A stretch of DNA of 64,000 nucleotides, taken from the NCBI GenBank assembly GCA_963818725.1, contig CAWFTU010000004.1:124001-188000 (forward strand). The letters are read 5' to 3'. The DNA is from DATFDN01 sp963818725. GTDB lineage: Bacteria > Pseudomonadota > Alphaproteobacteria > Acetobacterales > Acetobacteraceae. Position 1 is the first letter of the stretch. Each line of letters starts with the position of its first letter. The notes under the pieces were generated by a model that did not search any database, was not told the DNA's origin, and saw nothing but the letters and a program-made list of their open reading frames with translations. Both the position numbers and the translations under genes were made by a program. This document shows positions 10,516 through 19,419 of the stretch, in pieces.

Positions 10516-11829
10516 ATGGCACAGACGGATGAGCCTCTTGTCCCGGACACCCTGCGGGAGTGCCTGGACTGCGGACAGATGCACAGCTTGCCGGTCCTGC
10601 CACGGCGCGGCGTGATCCAATGCCTGCGCTGCGACAGCGTGCTTCGCCGCGTCCGGCCGAACCCGCTGACCCGGCCGCTCGGCTTGGCCGTGGCCGGGCT
10701 CATGTTGCTGGCTGCCGCGCTGCTGACCCCCATGCTCACGATGGACTTCTACGGTCTGGAGCGCCGGGCCGCCATGCTCACCGGCGCGCATATCCTGGAG
10801 GCTAGGGGGCGCTGGGCGCTGAGCGTCGTGATATTCCTGACGGTCGGGGTGATGCCCGCGATCAAGCTGGGATCGCTGATCCTGGTGCTCGGCGGTCTGC
10901 GCCTGCCGCGGCCGCCGCCGGGCCTGCGGCTGGTGTTCCGGCTCTACGGGCGGATCGGCCCCTGGGCGATGATCGAGGTCTTCCTGGTCGGCGTCATGAT
11001 CGCGTACTCCCAGGCGTCCAGCTTCGGAAGGGTGGACGCCGGCGCGGCGATATATCTCCTCGGCGCCCTGGTGCTGGTCATGGTCCTGCTCGACGCCACG
11101 CTGGACGCCGAAGCGGTGTGGCGGGCGCTGGCGCGCGCCGCGCCGCGCCCCTCCGCCCTCGCCGACCTGGTGCCGATGGATGGCGTGCTGATCGCCTGTC
11201 GCGCTTGCCGTCTGGTCAGTTTCGCCTCCGGCGACGGCCGGGACCGGTGTCCGCGCTGCCGCCACCGCCTGCGCCGGCGCAAGCCGGACAGCCTGGCCCG
11301 AGGCTGGGTGCTCATCACCGCCGCAACCATTTTTTACGTCCCGGCGAACGTCTATCCGGTGATGACGCTGGTCCATTTCGGCCGGGGCGTGCCGTACACG
11401 ATCCTGGGCGGGGCGGAGGAGCTGATCCAAGAGCGGCTCTGGCCGCTCGCGGCCATCGTTTTCATGGCCAGCATCACCATCCCTTTGCTCAAGCTCGTCA
11501 GCCTGGCGGTGATGCTCATCAACGTGCATTTCGGCTGGGCGGGTCGGCTGCGCGGCCGCACCCGCCTGTATCGGATCGTCACCGCAATCGGCCGCTGGTC
11601 GATGATCGACGCCTTCGTGCTCTCGGCCTTGGTGGCCTTGGTGCGCATGGGCTTCCTTGCCTCGGTCCACGCCCAGATCGGCGCGGTCGCTTTCGCGGCC
11701 GTGGTCATCCTGACCATGCTGGCGGCCGAGAGCTTCGATCCCCGGCTGATGTGGGACGCAGCCGAAGCGGCGTGCCACGACGCCGGCGACCGTCGCGCCC
11801 TCTCCATGCTGTCGCGGAGCCTATCGTAG
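10516..11829 (+). CDS. pqiA: paraquat-inducible protein A family, two-domain membrane protein
   Basis: 437 residues with two repeated modules. Each has a Cys4 zinc-ribbon-like motif (CLDCGQMH...CLRCD near residue 16; CRACR...CPRCRHRL near residue 230) followed by about four membrane helices. This is the PqiA architecture; in other bacteria PqiA sits in the inner membrane and works with the MCE protein PqiB in lipid transport and envelope integrity. No pqiB or pqiC is adjacent. The start ATG at 10516 places the first Cys pair close to the N-terminus. It is divergent from pyrE and convergent with tyrC. Confidence 0.88.
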   Translation: MAQTDEPLVPDTLRECLDCGQMHSLPVLPRRGVIQCLRCDSVLRRVRPNPLTRPLGLAVAGLMLLAAALLTPMLTMDFYGLERRAAMLTGAHILEARGRWALSVVIFLTVGVMPAIKLGSLILVLGGLRLPRPPPGLRLVFRLYGRIGPWAMIEVFLVGVMIAYSQASSFGRVDAGAAIYLLGALVLVMVLLDATLDAEAVWRALARAAPRPSALADLVPMDGVLIACRACRLVSFASGDGRDRCPRCRHRLRRRKPDSLARGWVLITAATIFYVPANVYPVMTLVHFGRGVPYTILGGAEELIQERLWPLAAIVFMASITIPLLKLVSLAVMLINVHFGWAGRLRGRTRLYRIVTAIGRWSMIDAFVLSALVALVRMGFLASVHAQIGAVAFAAVVILTMLAAESFDPRLMWDAAEAACHDAGDRRALSMLSRSLS

Positions 11830-11847
11830 GCAGCGCGTCCCGCAGAG

Positions 11848-12735
11848 CTACGCCTGCTTCAACTCGATCAGCCCCCGCCTGATCTTCCGCCCCCGCTCCA
11901 CCTTGTCCTCGATGTAGCCCGCGTCGCCCCAGCGCACCGCGCGGGCCATCGCTTGCGCGTCCTCCACGAACCGGGCCAGCATCTCCAGCAGCGCCTCGCG
12001 GTTGTTGAGGAAGATGTCGCGCCACATCGTGGGATCGGAGGCGGCGATGCGGGTGAAGTCGCGGAAGCCGGAAGCGGCGAAGCGCAGCACCTCCCGGCGG
12101 GTCTCGTCGGCGAGGTCGTCGGCCGTGCCGCAGATGGTGAAGGCGATCAGGTGCGGCAGGTGGCTCACGATGGCCAGCACGCGGTCATGATGGCCCGGCT
12201 CCATCACCTCGACCATGCTGCCGCAGCGGCGCCACAGCTCAGCGATCTTCTCCACCGCGTTCGGGTCGGTGCCGGCCAGCGGCGTGAGCAAGGCCCAGCG
12301 ATTGTCGAACAGGCTGGCGAAGCCGGATTCGGGGCCGGAATACTCCGTCCCCGCGACCGGGTGCGCCGGGACGAAATGGACATGCGGGGGAACGAACGGC
12401 GCCACGTCCCGAACCACCGACTGCTTGGTGGAGCCGACATCGGTGAGAATGGCGCCCGGCGCGAGGTGCGGCGCGACGGCCTCCGCGAGGTCGCGGAACG
12501 CGCCGACCGGCGCGCACAGCATCACGCAATCGGCGCCGGCGACGGCGCGGGCGGGGTCGATTTCCACCCGGTCGGCGATGCCAAGCGTCATGACCCGATC
12601 CAGCGTGCGCTGGGTGCGGGCGCTGGCGACGACTTCCTCGGCCAACCCGCCGCGCTCCTTGGCAACGCGGGCGACGGAGCTGCCGATCAGGCCGACGCCG
12701 AGCAGCGCGAGGCGGCGGAACAGCGGCTCAGCCAT
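11848..12735 (-). CDS. tyrC: prephenate/arogenate dehydrogenase
   Basis: Oxidative decarboxylation of prephenate or arogenate in tyrosine synthesis. The 295-residue protein has an N-terminal Rossmann motif, GVGLIGSS (residues 13-20), then TDVGSTK and HPVAGTEYSG, which are typical of the TyrA/TyrC family. It is the last gene of a three-gene operon; its ATG overlaps the hisC stop by 8 bp. No ACT or chorismate mutase domain is fused; the mutase is a separate gene at the head of the operon. Cofactor preference (NAD or NADP) cannot be read here. Confidence 0.92.
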   Translation of the reverse strand: MAEPLFRRLALLGVGLIGSSVARVAKERGGLAEEVVASARTQRTLDRVMTLGIADRVEIDPARAVAGADCVMLCAPVGAFRDLAEAVAPHLAPGAILTDVGSTKQSVVRDVAPFVPPHVHFVPAHPVAGTEYSGPESGFASLFDNRWALLTPLAGTDPNAVEKIAELWRRCGSMVEVMEPGHHDRVLAIVSHLPHLIAFTICGTADDLADETRREVLRFAASGFRDFTRIAASDPTMWRDIFLNNREALLEMLARFVEDAQAMARAVRWGDAGYIEDKVERGRKIRRGLIELKQA

Positions 12736-13822
12736 GCGCCCCGGCCATGAAGCGCGTCAGGTTTTCAATCACGAGGCCGACTTCCTCCTCGGTGCCGACG
12801 GTGACGCGCAGGCAGTGCGGCAGGCCGTAGCCGCCGACACGGCGCACGATCAGGCCGGAGCGGCGCAGGTGTGCGTCCGCCGCCTCGGCGCCCGCCGGGG
12901 TGGCGAAGTCGGCGAGCACGAAGTTGCCCTCGCTCGGCCAGACACGGATCCCGGCCGCTTGCAGGCCGGCGGCGAGGCGGGCGCGCTGGGCCGTGTTGTG
13001 CGCCCTGCCCCGCTCCACCCATCCGGGCTCGGCGAGCGCGGCAATGGCGGCGGCCTGCGCCGCCACCGAGACATTGAACGGTGCGCGGATGCGGTTCAGC
13101 ACGTCGATAATGGCAGGGGGCGCATAGGCCCAGCCGATGCGCATCCCGCCCAACCCGAAGATCTTGCTGAAGGTGCGGGTCATGACCGTGTTGGCGTCGG
13201 TATCGACGAGCCGCGCGCCCGGGTCGTAGTCCGCGCGATCGACATACTCCGAGTAGGCCGAATCCAGCACGAGCAGCGCCTCGGCGGGCAGGCGCGCGCG
13301 CAGGCGCTCAAGCTCGGATTGCGGCAGCAAGCTGCCGGTGGGGTTGTTGGGGTTGGCGAGGAACACGAGGCGTGTCGCCGGGCTGACGCGGGCGAGCAGC
13401 GCGTCAACGTCGGCGGTCAGGTTGCGCTCCGGCGCCTTGATCACGCGGCTGCCAGCGTAGGTGCCGGCGATCTGATAGATCGAGAAGCCGTGCTCGGTCA
13501 TCAGCACCTCGCGCCCTGGCCCGCCATAGGCGATGCAGAGCTGGGCGATGATGTCGTCCGACCCGTTGCCGCAGATGATCCTCGCTGGATTGAGCCCGAA
13601 GCGGGCGCCGATCGCCGCGCGCAGCGCGCGCGCCTCACCGTCCGGGTAACGGTGCAACTCGTCCACGCTGCGCGTGATCGCCGCGCGCACGCCGGGCGGG
13701 GGGCCGAACGCGCCCTCGTTGGACGAGAGCTTGATCACGCGGTTGACGCCCTGGACGCGCGATTCGCCACCCACATAGGGCGAAACCGCGAGCACCTCGG
13801 GGCGCGGATGAGGGCCGGTCAC
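12728..13822 (-). CDS. hisC: histidinol-phosphate/aromatic aminotransferase
   Basis: PLP-dependent class I/II aminotransferase of 364 residues. It has the substrate-loop motif KLSSNEGAFGPPP, the cofactor region ICGNGSDDII, and the Schiff-base lysine in RTFSKIFGLGGMRIGWA near residue 215. The gene lies between chorismate mutase and prephenate dehydrogenase, so it may serve phenylalanine/tyrosine transamination as well as, or instead of, histidine synthesis; sequence alone does not decide. The start is GTG at 13822, overlapping the upstream stop as GTGA. Confidence 0.88.
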   Translation of the reverse strand: MTGPHPRPEVLAVSPYVGGESRVQGVNRVIKLSSNEGAFGPPPGVRAAITRSVDELHRYPDGEARALRAAIGARFGLNPARIICGNGSDDIIAQLCIAYGGPGREVLMTEHGFSIYQIAGTYAGSRVIKAPERNLTADVDALLARVSPATRLVFLANPNNPTGSLLPQSELERLRARLPAEALLVLDSAYSEYVDRADYDPGARLVDTDANTVMTRTFSKIFGLGGMRIGWAYAPPAIIDVLNRIRAPFNVSVAAQAAAIAALAEPGWVERGRAHNTAQRARLAAGLQAAGIRVWPSEGNFVLADFATPAGAEAADAHLRRSGLIVRRVGGYGLPHCLRVTVGTEEEVGLVIENLTRFMAGAHG

Positions 13823-14682
13823 GCGGCGCCTCCGGCCTCGGGCGTGGCGTAGGCGCCGAGCACCACCGGCGCGAGGGCGCCGAGGCGCGCGAGGCGCGGG
13901 TCTTGATCGGTCACGAATCCCTCCACCTCGGCGAGGGCGCGAGCCGGCTGGCCGGGATCGTGGCGCAGGATCAAAGTGATGGGCGCGAGGTCGGCCGCGC
14001 TGAGGCTCTCAGAGAGGCGCGGGCGGCTTGTGTCCCGGGCCAGCGTGAAGCCGAGCAGGGAGCGGTCCCCCCCGCTGGGGTCAGGCGCGATCGCGGCGAC
14101 GGCCAGGGCTGGCGCGACCGGCGCACCCTCGGCGCGCGGCGCCCAGAAGGGCAGCCGGGCCACGGCGTGGAGCCGGGGCACGGAACCGCGCAGCAGCGCG
14201 GTCCACCAGGCCGCGTCCGGTGGCTCATCCTGCACCGGGAGCGGCAGCACCGCGATCGAGGCGGCACCGTCCCGCACGTCGCGGAGGGCCTCGACCGGGG
14301 TGCGCAGCGCGCGAAGCGGCGTCAGGGCGCCGAATTGCTCGCGCGCCGCTTGAACAAGGTCGCGCTCGGGGCCGGGATCACAGACGGCGACGACGAAGGG
14401 ACGCTGCATCGCGGTGGTGGCGGCCAGCAGCTCGCGCCAAAGCCGCACCAGGGCCGCGCGCGGAAGCCTGCCCGCGTGGCGGGCGAGCAGGCGCCGGATG
14501 ATTGCGGCCTCGCGGCCGGGGCGCAGCGCGACACGGGTTCCGGCCTTGCTCGAAGAAGCCCCGATCCGCGCCACCAGCTCCGCCCGCTGCATGAGCAAGT
14601 CGTGCAGCGCATCGTCGATGCGGTCGATCTCGGCGCGCAGCGCGGCGAGGTCGCCGGGCGCGGTCTGGGTGGAGGGGGACAT
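13819..14682 (-). CDS. chorismate mutase (AroQ type) with divergent C-terminal domain
   Basis: Residues 1 to about 95 form an AroQ-type chorismate mutase helix bundle: LRAEIDRIDDALHDLLMQRA, then VALRPGREAAIIRRLLARH. The remaining about 190 residues (FVVAVCDPGPERDLVQAA...ASIAVLPLP) resemble the lobes of a prephenate dehydratase-like fold, but I do not see its Thr-Arg-Phe catalytic motif. The second domain may be regulatory or inactive. It is first in the operon with hisC and tyrC and is preceded by about 165 bp containing inverted repeats. The ATG at 14682 starts just before the conserved domain; upstream in-frame sequence is not conserved. Confidence 0.82.
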   Translation of the reverse strand: MSPSTQTAPGDLAALRAEIDRIDDALHDLLMQRAELVARIGASSSKAGTRVALRPGREAAIIRRLLARHAGRLPRAALVRLWRELLAATTAMQRPFVVAVCDPGPERDLVQAAREQFGALTPLRALRTPVEALRDVRDGAASIAVLPLPVQDEPPDAAWWTALLRGSVPRLHAVARLPFWAPRAEGAPVAPALAVAAIAPDPSGGDRSLLGFTLARDTSRPRLSESLSAADLAPITLILRHDPGQPARALAEVEGFVTDQDPRLARLGALAPVVLGAYATPEAGGAA

Positions 14683-14783
14683 GGCGCGACGTGGCTCAGC
14701 CGATTGGGGGCGGAACAGATAGCCGAACCCCGGCTGGCTGCAAACCCGCACACGTCCCAGACCCGGCTTGTTCCACTTCTTTC

Positions 14784-14827
14784 GTCATGCCTGTGACAGG
14801 CACGCCTGTGACAGGCACGGGCATGAC
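14784..14827. repeat. nested inverted and direct repeats downstream of the alcohol dehydrogenase
   Basis: Outer arms GTCATGCC and GGGCATGAC enclose two copies of the palindrome CCTGTGACAGG. It lies 20 bp past the dehydrogenase stop, so it could form a hairpin in the transcript end, but there is no T tract, so a factor-independent terminator is not certain. Confidence 0.5.
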
Positions 14828-14847
14828 GTCGGAAGTAGGTGATATGC

Positions 14848-16017
14848 CTACGGCTTCATCACCACCTTGATGCAGCCATCCTTCTTGTCGCGGAAGGTCT
14901 TGTACAGCTCCGGCCCTTGTTCCAGGCCCGCGCGGTGGGTGATGACGAACGAGGGGTCGATCTCGCCCTTCTCGATCCGCTCCAGCAGCCTGGGCATGTA
15001 GTGCTGCACCGGGGTCTGCGCCATGCGGAACGTCAGGCCGCGATTGATGGCCGAACCCATCGGCACGTTGTCGAGCAGCCCGCCATAGACGCCCACGATG
15101 GAGACGGTGCCGAAGTTCCGGCAGCAATGGATCGCCTGGCGCAGGACGTGCGGCCGGTCGGTGCCCATGAACGTGGCCACCTTCACCCGGTCGATCATCG
15201 AATCGACGCTCGCGGTCGGCTCCGCTTCGGTCCCCACCGCGTCGATGCAGGCGTCCGCGCCGCGTCCCTGCGTGAGTTCCTGGATGCGGTCGAAGATGTC
15301 CTCCTTCATGAAATCGAGCGTCTGCGCGCCTCCTTCTCGCGCGAGGGCGAGGCGCTCGGGGACCGTGTCGATCGCGATCACGCGCTCCGCTCCGAGCAGA
15401 AACGCGCTGCGGATAGCGAATTGCGCAACCGGCCCGCAACCCCAGATGGCAATAGTGTCGCCCTTCTGGACGTTGCAGAAATCGGCGGCCATGTAGCCGG
15501 TCGGGAAGATGTCCGACAGGAACAGCACCTGCTCGTCGCTCAGGCTTTGCGGCACCTTGATCGGGCCGACATCGGCGAACGGTACGCGCAGATACTCCGC
15601 CTGCCCGCCCGCATAGCCGCCCAGCATGTGGGAGTAACCGAACAGGCCGGCTGGGGAGTGGCCCCAGAACTTCTCGGCCATCTTGTGGTTCGGGTTCGAC
15701 CGCTCGCAGCCCGAGAAGAAGCCGCGCTTGCAGAAGAAGCATTCGCCACAGGAAATGGTGAACGGCACGACGACGCGATCACCCACCTTGAGCGCCTTGT
15801 TCTCGGCGCCGACCTCGACCACCTCGCCCATCGTCTCGTGGCCGACCACGTCGCCGCTCTCCATCGTCGGCATCATGCCGTCGAGCAGGTGCAGGTCGGA
15901 GCCGCAGATCGCGCAGGCCGTGACCTTGATGATGGCGTCGCGCGGGTGCTCGATCTTCGGATCAGGTACGGTGTCGCACCGTAGATCGCCCTTTCCGTGC
16001 CAGCATAGAGCTTTCAT
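14848..16017 (-). CDS. zinc-dependent alcohol/formaldehyde dehydrogenase-like protein
   Basis: 389-residue medium-chain dehydrogenase. The catalytic zinc site is in CAICGSDLH (near residue 37) with GHETMGEV. The structural-zinc lobe is CGECFFCKRGFFSGC (near residues 95-110). The NAD-binding motif is GCGPVAQFA (near 190). The long insertion between the lobes (HKMAEKFWGHSPAGLFGYSH) is typical of the formaldehyde-dismutase-like/glutathione-independent branch, so the substrate is probably an aldehyde or alcohol, not known here. The start ATG at 16017 is preceded by GGAAGG. It is divergent from metX (93 bp between starts). Confidence 0.87.
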   Translation of the reverse strand: MKALCWHGKGDLRCDTVPDPKIEHPRDAIIKVTACAICGSDLHLLDGMMPTMESGDVVGHETMGEVVEVGAENKALKVGDRVVVPFTISCGECFFCKRGFFSGCERSNPNHKMAEKFWGHSPAGLFGYSHMLGGYAGGQAEYLRVPFADVGPIKVPQSLSDEQVLFLSDIFPTGYMAADFCNVQKGDTIAIWGCGPVAQFAIRSAFLLGAERVIAIDTVPERLALAREGGAQTLDFMKEDIFDRIQELTQGRGADACIDAVGTEAEPTASVDSMIDRVKVATFMGTDRPHVLRQAIHCCRNFGTVSIVGVYGGLLDNVPMGSAINRGLTFRMAQTPVQHYMPRLLERIEKGEIDPSFVITHRAGLEQGPELYKTFRDKKDGCIKVVMKP

Positions 16018-16110
16018 CTGGAGCCTTCCCTCGTTGACGCGCGCTGGTGCAACGTGGGCAAGGCGGGATGGGTTGCGGCCGGCCCCGGCCCCGCCTATGG
16101 ACGAGGTCGC

Positions 16111-17271
16111 ATGAGTCAGCTCGCGCCCCTCGCTGACACGCGCCACCAGCACGTCACCCTCGAGGACGGGATGGCGCTCGACTGCGGCGCGCGCCTGGGG
16201 CGCGTGACGGTCGCCTACCGTACATGCGGGGCGCTGAACGCGCCGCGGAGCAACGCGGTGCTGGTCTGCCACGCGCTGACCGGCGATCAATACGTGGCGG
16301 AGCGCCATCCCGTGACCGGCAAGGCCGGCTGGTGGGACCAGATGGTGGGACCGGGCCGGCCGGTGGACACCGAGCGGTACTTCGTGATCTGCGCCAACGT
16401 CCTGGGCGGGTGCATGGGCAGCACCGGGCCGCGCAGCAGGCGCGACGACGGCTCTGGCGACGGCGCGTTGTGGGGCACGGATTTTCCGCCCGTCACCATT
16501 CGCGACATGGTGCGCGCGCAAAAGCGGTTGGTCGAGCATCTCGGGATCGACCGGCTGTTCGCGGTGATCGGCGGGTCAATGGGGGGGATGCAGGCACTGC
16601 AATGGGCGGCGGACTACCCGGACGCGGTGTTCGCGGCGCTGCCGATCGCCTCCGCCGCGTACCACTCGGCCCAGAACATCGCCTTCCACGAGGTTGGCCG
16701 CCAAGCGATCTTCGCCGATCCGGACTGGCAGGGCGGGCGCTACTGGCGGACGGGCGCGATTCCCGCGCGCGGGCTGGGGGTGGCGCGCATGTGCGCGCAT
16801 ATCACGTACCTCTCCGAGCAGGCGCTGACCCGCAAATTCGGCCGCCGGCTGCAATCGGCGCCGAAGGACGCGGGCGAGGTGATGGCGCTGTTCGGCGGGC
16901 GGTTCGAGGTGGAGAGCTACCTCCAGCACCAGGGCAGCACCTTCGTGCGCCGCTTCGACGCCAATTCCTATCTCACCATCACCCGGGCGATGGACTATTT
17001 CGATCTCGCGGCCGATCACGGCGGCGATCTCGCGCAGGCGTTCCGGGGCGCGCGCACGCGCTTCCTGCTCGTCTCGTTCAGTTCCGATTGGTTGTTCCCG
17101 ACAGCGGAGAGCCGTGCCGTCGCGCGCGCCCTCAACCGCGCGGGGGCCAATGTGAGCTTCGTCGAGATCGACACCGACAAGGGCCATGACGCCTTCCTGC
17201 TGGACGAGCCGGACTTTCACCGCACCGTGGCCGGGTTCATGGCCGGATGCGCCGCGCACGCCCGGCTTTGA
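16111..17271 (+). CDS. metX: homoserine O-acyltransferase
   Basis: Acylates homoserine in methionine synthesis (acetyl or succinyl donor; specificity is not decidable here). The alpha/beta-hydrolase fold shows the nucleophile elbow GGSMGG near residue 153, the catalytic Asp in SSDWLFPT near 327 and His in DKGHDAFL near 358. The conserved entry CHALTGDQYVA is near residue 50. 386 residues is normal length. ATG at 16111 fits the family start. It is followed by metW after a 115-bp gap filled by a large inverted repeat, the standard metX-metW order of proteobacteria. Confidence 0.93.
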   Translation: MSQLAPLADTRHQHVTLEDGMALDCGARLGRVTVAYRTCGALNAPRSNAVLVCHALTGDQYVAERHPVTGKAGWWDQMVGPGRPVDTERYFVICANVLGGCMGSTGPRSRRDDGSGDGALWGTDFPPVTIRDMVRAQKRLVEHLGIDRLFAVIGGSMGGMQALQWAADYPDAVFAALPIASAAYHSAQNIAFHEVGRQAIFADPDWQGGRYWRTGAIPARGLGVARMCAHITYLSEQALTRKFGRRLQSAPKDAGEVMALFGGRFEVESYLQHQGSTFVRRFDANSYLTITRAMDYFDLAADHGGDLAQAFRGARTRFLLVSFSSDWLFPTAESRAVARALNRAGANVSFVEIDTDKGHDAFLLDEPDFHRTVAGFMAGCAAHARL

Positions 17272-17274
17272 TGG

Positions 17275-17380
17275 GCGGCGTGCCCCTCCCCCCGACCCCC
17301 TCCCGCAAGGGGAGGGAGAGTTCCTATCCTGGCCGTACCTGCTCCCCTCCCCTTGCGGGAGGGGCTGGGGCAGGGGTGAA
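17275..17380. repeat. large inverted repeat between metX and metW
   Basis: The left arm (17281-17320) and right arm (17341-17377) are near-complementary, with the core CCCTCCCGCAAGGGGAGGG against CCCTCCCCTTGCGGGAGGG. Only 20 nt separate the arms, so the metX-metW message could form a long hairpin. It belongs to the same C/G-rich palindrome type as 9576-9674. Confidence 0.75.
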
Positions 17381-17386
17381 ACGAAC

Positions 17387-18031
17387 GTGAGTCAATCCGT
17401 CACTGAGAGCGTCCGCTTCGTCGCCAAGAACATGCGGCTCGATCTGCGCCTGATCTCCGAGATGGTGGCGCCCGGCGCGCGCGTGCTGGACATCGGCTGC
17501 GGCGACGGCACGCTGATCGAGCACCTGTTCACCACCAAAGGGTGCGACGCGCGCGGCATCGAGATCGACATGGCGCTGGTCACGCGCGCGGTGGCGCACG
17601 GGATGCCGGTGATGCACGGCGACGCCGATATCGACCTCGCGCACTATCCGGATGGCGGCTTTGATTACGTGGTGCTGTCGCGCACCTTGCAGGCGGTGGA
17701 GCGGCCGCGCGAGGTGCTGCGCCAGATGCTGCGCATCGGCACGCGCGCGATCGTGAGCTTCCCCAATTTCGGCCATTGGCAGGTCCGGGCGCAGCTTCTG
17801 GCGAAGGGGCGGATGCCGATGACGGCGACCTGGGACCGGATGTGGTACGAAACGCCGAACATCCATCCCTGCACGATCCGCGACTTCTTCGAGCTGTGCG
17901 CGGCGGAGGGCTATATCGTGGAGCGCTGGCTCGCCGCCAACGAGGCGGGCGGGCGGGCGGCGTGGGAGCAGTCGCTGTGCCTGGCCAATCTGTTCGGCGA
18001 ACAGGCGCTGTTCCTGCTGCGGCGGAGTTGA
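17387..18031 (+). CDS. metW: methionine biosynthesis protein MetW
   Basis: Class I SAM-methyltransferase fold of 214 residues with motif I VLDIGCGDGTLIEHL (near residue 33) and family blocks YVVLSRTLQAV and SFPNFGHWQVR. MetW accompanies MetX in many proteobacteria and is needed for its full activity; it is not known to be a classic methyltransferase. I chose GTG at 17387 because homologous sequence (SVRFVAKNMRLDLRLI) begins right after it; ATG at 17432 is an alternative. The upstream inverted repeat leaves little room for a separate promoter, suggesting co-transcription. Confidence 0.9.
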   Translation: MSQSVTESVRFVAKNMRLDLRLISEMVAPGARVLDIGCGDGTLIEHLFTTKGCDARGIEIDMALVTRAVAHGMPVMHGDADIDLAHYPDGGFDYVVLSRTLQAVERPREVLRQMLRIGTRAIVSFPNFGHWQVRAQLLAKGRMPMTATWDRMWYETPNIHPCTIRDFFELCAAEGYIVERWLAANEAGGRAAWEQSLCLANLFGEQALFLLRRS

Positions 18032-18070
18032 GCTTTCCTTTATCTCCGACTGCGCCTATTAATTTTCGAT

Positions 18071-18098
18071 CGCTTGCAAACCATCACGGACGCAAGCG
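18071..18098. promoter_or_regulatory. inverted repeat upstream of crp-like gene
   Basis: CGCTTGC (18071-18077) and GCAAGCG (18092-18098) form a perfect 7-bp inverted repeat with a 14-nt centre, 46 bp before the Crp-like start. It could be an operator or a weak metW terminator; there is no T tract. Confidence 0.35.
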
Positions 18099-18143
18099 GC
18101 TGAGAGACATTCGTTGCGCTCCCGTCCCACGCGGGAGACAGCA

Positions 18144-18875
18144 ATGGACCTTCTCAGCCGCCCCCTGAACGGGCTTTCGATCCGAAACAAGCTTCTGGCT
18201 GGCCTTCCCGCCGAGGAGGGGGAGCACCTTTGCCCGTTGCTGACCCGCATGACCCTGGTTTCCGGGCAGACCCTGCACGAAAGAGGCGATCCGATCGAGG
18301 ATGTGTTCTTCATGGAGCACGGTCTCGCCTCGCTCACCGCCGACACCATGGACACCGGCCAGGTCGAGGTGGGGCTGACAGGGTGGGAGGGCTTGGTGGG
18401 GGCCTCGGTTCTGCTGAACCCCGAGGCGATCGCGGTGCATCGCGCGTTCGTCCAGATCCCCGGAGCTAGTTTCCGCATCCGCGCGGCGGACCTGCGCCAG
18501 AAACTCGACCTTTGCCCGGTGCTTCGCGAACGATGCCTGCGGTACGTGCAGATGCTGCTGGTGCACACGGCGCAATCGGCCGCCTGCAACGCCCGCCACG
18601 AACTGGGAGAGCGCTTGGCGCGGTGGCTGCTGATGAGCCGCGACCGGGTCGATGGCGACGAGCTACCGCTGACGCAGGATTTCCTTGCGCTGATGCTGGG
18701 CGTGCGCCGGGCCGGCGTCAGCCTGGCGATGAGCACCCTGCAAGCGGGCGGCCTCGTCAGCCAGGCGCGGGGACGGATCATTGTGCGCGATCGGGCCGGC
18801 CTGGAAGGCGCCGCCTGCGAGTGCTACCGCGTGATCCGCAAGAACGAGGAGCAAATCCTCGGCGCTTCCAGGTGA
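18144..18875 (+). CDS. Crp/Fnr-family transcription regulator
   Basis: 243 residues. The cyclic-nucleotide-like beta-roll spans residues about 20-130 (GQTLHERGDPIEDVFFMEHG). A helix-turn-helix near residues 170-210 contains LTQDFLALMLGVRRAGVS, typical of the Crp C-terminal domain. There is no N-terminal Cys cluster, so an Fnr-type iron-sulphur sensor is unlikely; the ligand is unknown. This branch (LSIRNKLLAGLP, then GWEGLVGASVLL) is common and often duplicated in alphaproteobacteria. ATG at 18144 follows GGGAGA. A receiver-domain gene follows in the same direction with its own promoter-like sequence. Confidence 0.88.
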   Translation: MDLLSRPLNGLSIRNKLLAGLPAEEGEHLCPLLTRMTLVSGQTLHERGDPIEDVFFMEHGLASLTADTMDTGQVEVGLTGWEGLVGASVLLNPEAIAVHRAFVQIPGASFRIRAADLRQKLDLCPVLRERCLRYVQMLLVHTAQSAACNARHELGERLARWLLMSRDRVDGDELPLTQDFLALMLGVRRAGVSLAMSTLQAGGLVSQARGRIIVRDRAGLEGAACECYRVIRKNEEQILGASR

Positions 18876-18955
18876 GTTATGAGCGGTTCCGTACATTCCG
18901 CGATACCCTACCAGACGATATCGCGCGATTAGTGCGGAAATCGGGCGATGCGGCA

Positions 18956-18983
18956 TTGACTCGCGCAACTGTCCTTTTTTAAT
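18956..18983 (+). promoter_or_regulatory. candidate sigma70-type promoter for the receiver-domain gene
   Basis: TTGACT (18956-18961) and TTTAAT (18978-18983) are separated by 16 nt, in an AT-rich pocket of an otherwise GC-rich region. The start codon is about 76 nt downstream. Confidence 0.45.
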
Positions 18984-19059
18984 TGTCAGGCGACCACGCA
19001 ACAGGAATGCGAATGATGCGGACGCCGCCATGGCGGCGCTGAATGGAGCGGAGAGCACG

Positions 19060-19410
19060 ATGCATGTGCTGCTCGTCGAGGACGACGAACTGGTGCGTTC
19101 CTGCCTTGAGGATCTGCTAATCGACGCCGGCGTGCGCGTCACGCCAGCCACCAGCGCCACGGAGGCGCTCGCGATTTGCGGTGTCGAGTGCCCGTCCGTG
19201 CTCCTGGCCGATGTGTGGCTCGGGCCAGGGATGAACGGCTTGAAGCTCGCCGCCGAAGCCCGCCAACGCTGGCCAGGACTACGCTGCGTGCTGATGAGCG
19301 GCGACCCGACCGTCACACGGGACGACACGGAAACGCCCGACGTCTTTCTCGCGAAGCCGTTTCAGACCTCCGACCTGCTGCGGGCGGTGTGCATCGAGGT
19401 GGTGACGTAG
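19060..19410 (+). CDS. stand-alone response-regulator receiver domain
   Basis: 116 residues of CheY-like fold only. The acidic pocket is in LLVEDDELVR (Asp8, Asp9), the phospho-acceptor is Asp51 in LLADVWLGPGMNG, and the conserved Lys is in FLAKPF near the C-terminus. No output domain is attached, so it would act through protein contacts or phosphotransfer; its histidine kinase is not in the window. ATG at 19060 follows GGAGAG. It lies 184 bp downstream of the Crp-like gene. Confidence 0.88.
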   Translation: MHVLLVEDDELVRSCLEDLLIDAGVRVTPATSATEALAICGVECPSVLLADVWLGPGMNGLKLAAEARQRWPGLRCVLMSGDPTVTRDDTETPDVFLAKPFQTSDLLRAVCIEVVT

Positions 19411-19419
19411 GCGCGGCCC

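Noticed and set aside
16018..16110. SAM-responsive riboswitch upstream of metX
   Set aside because: The 93-bp region shows no recognisable SAM-II or other SAM-riboswitch core.
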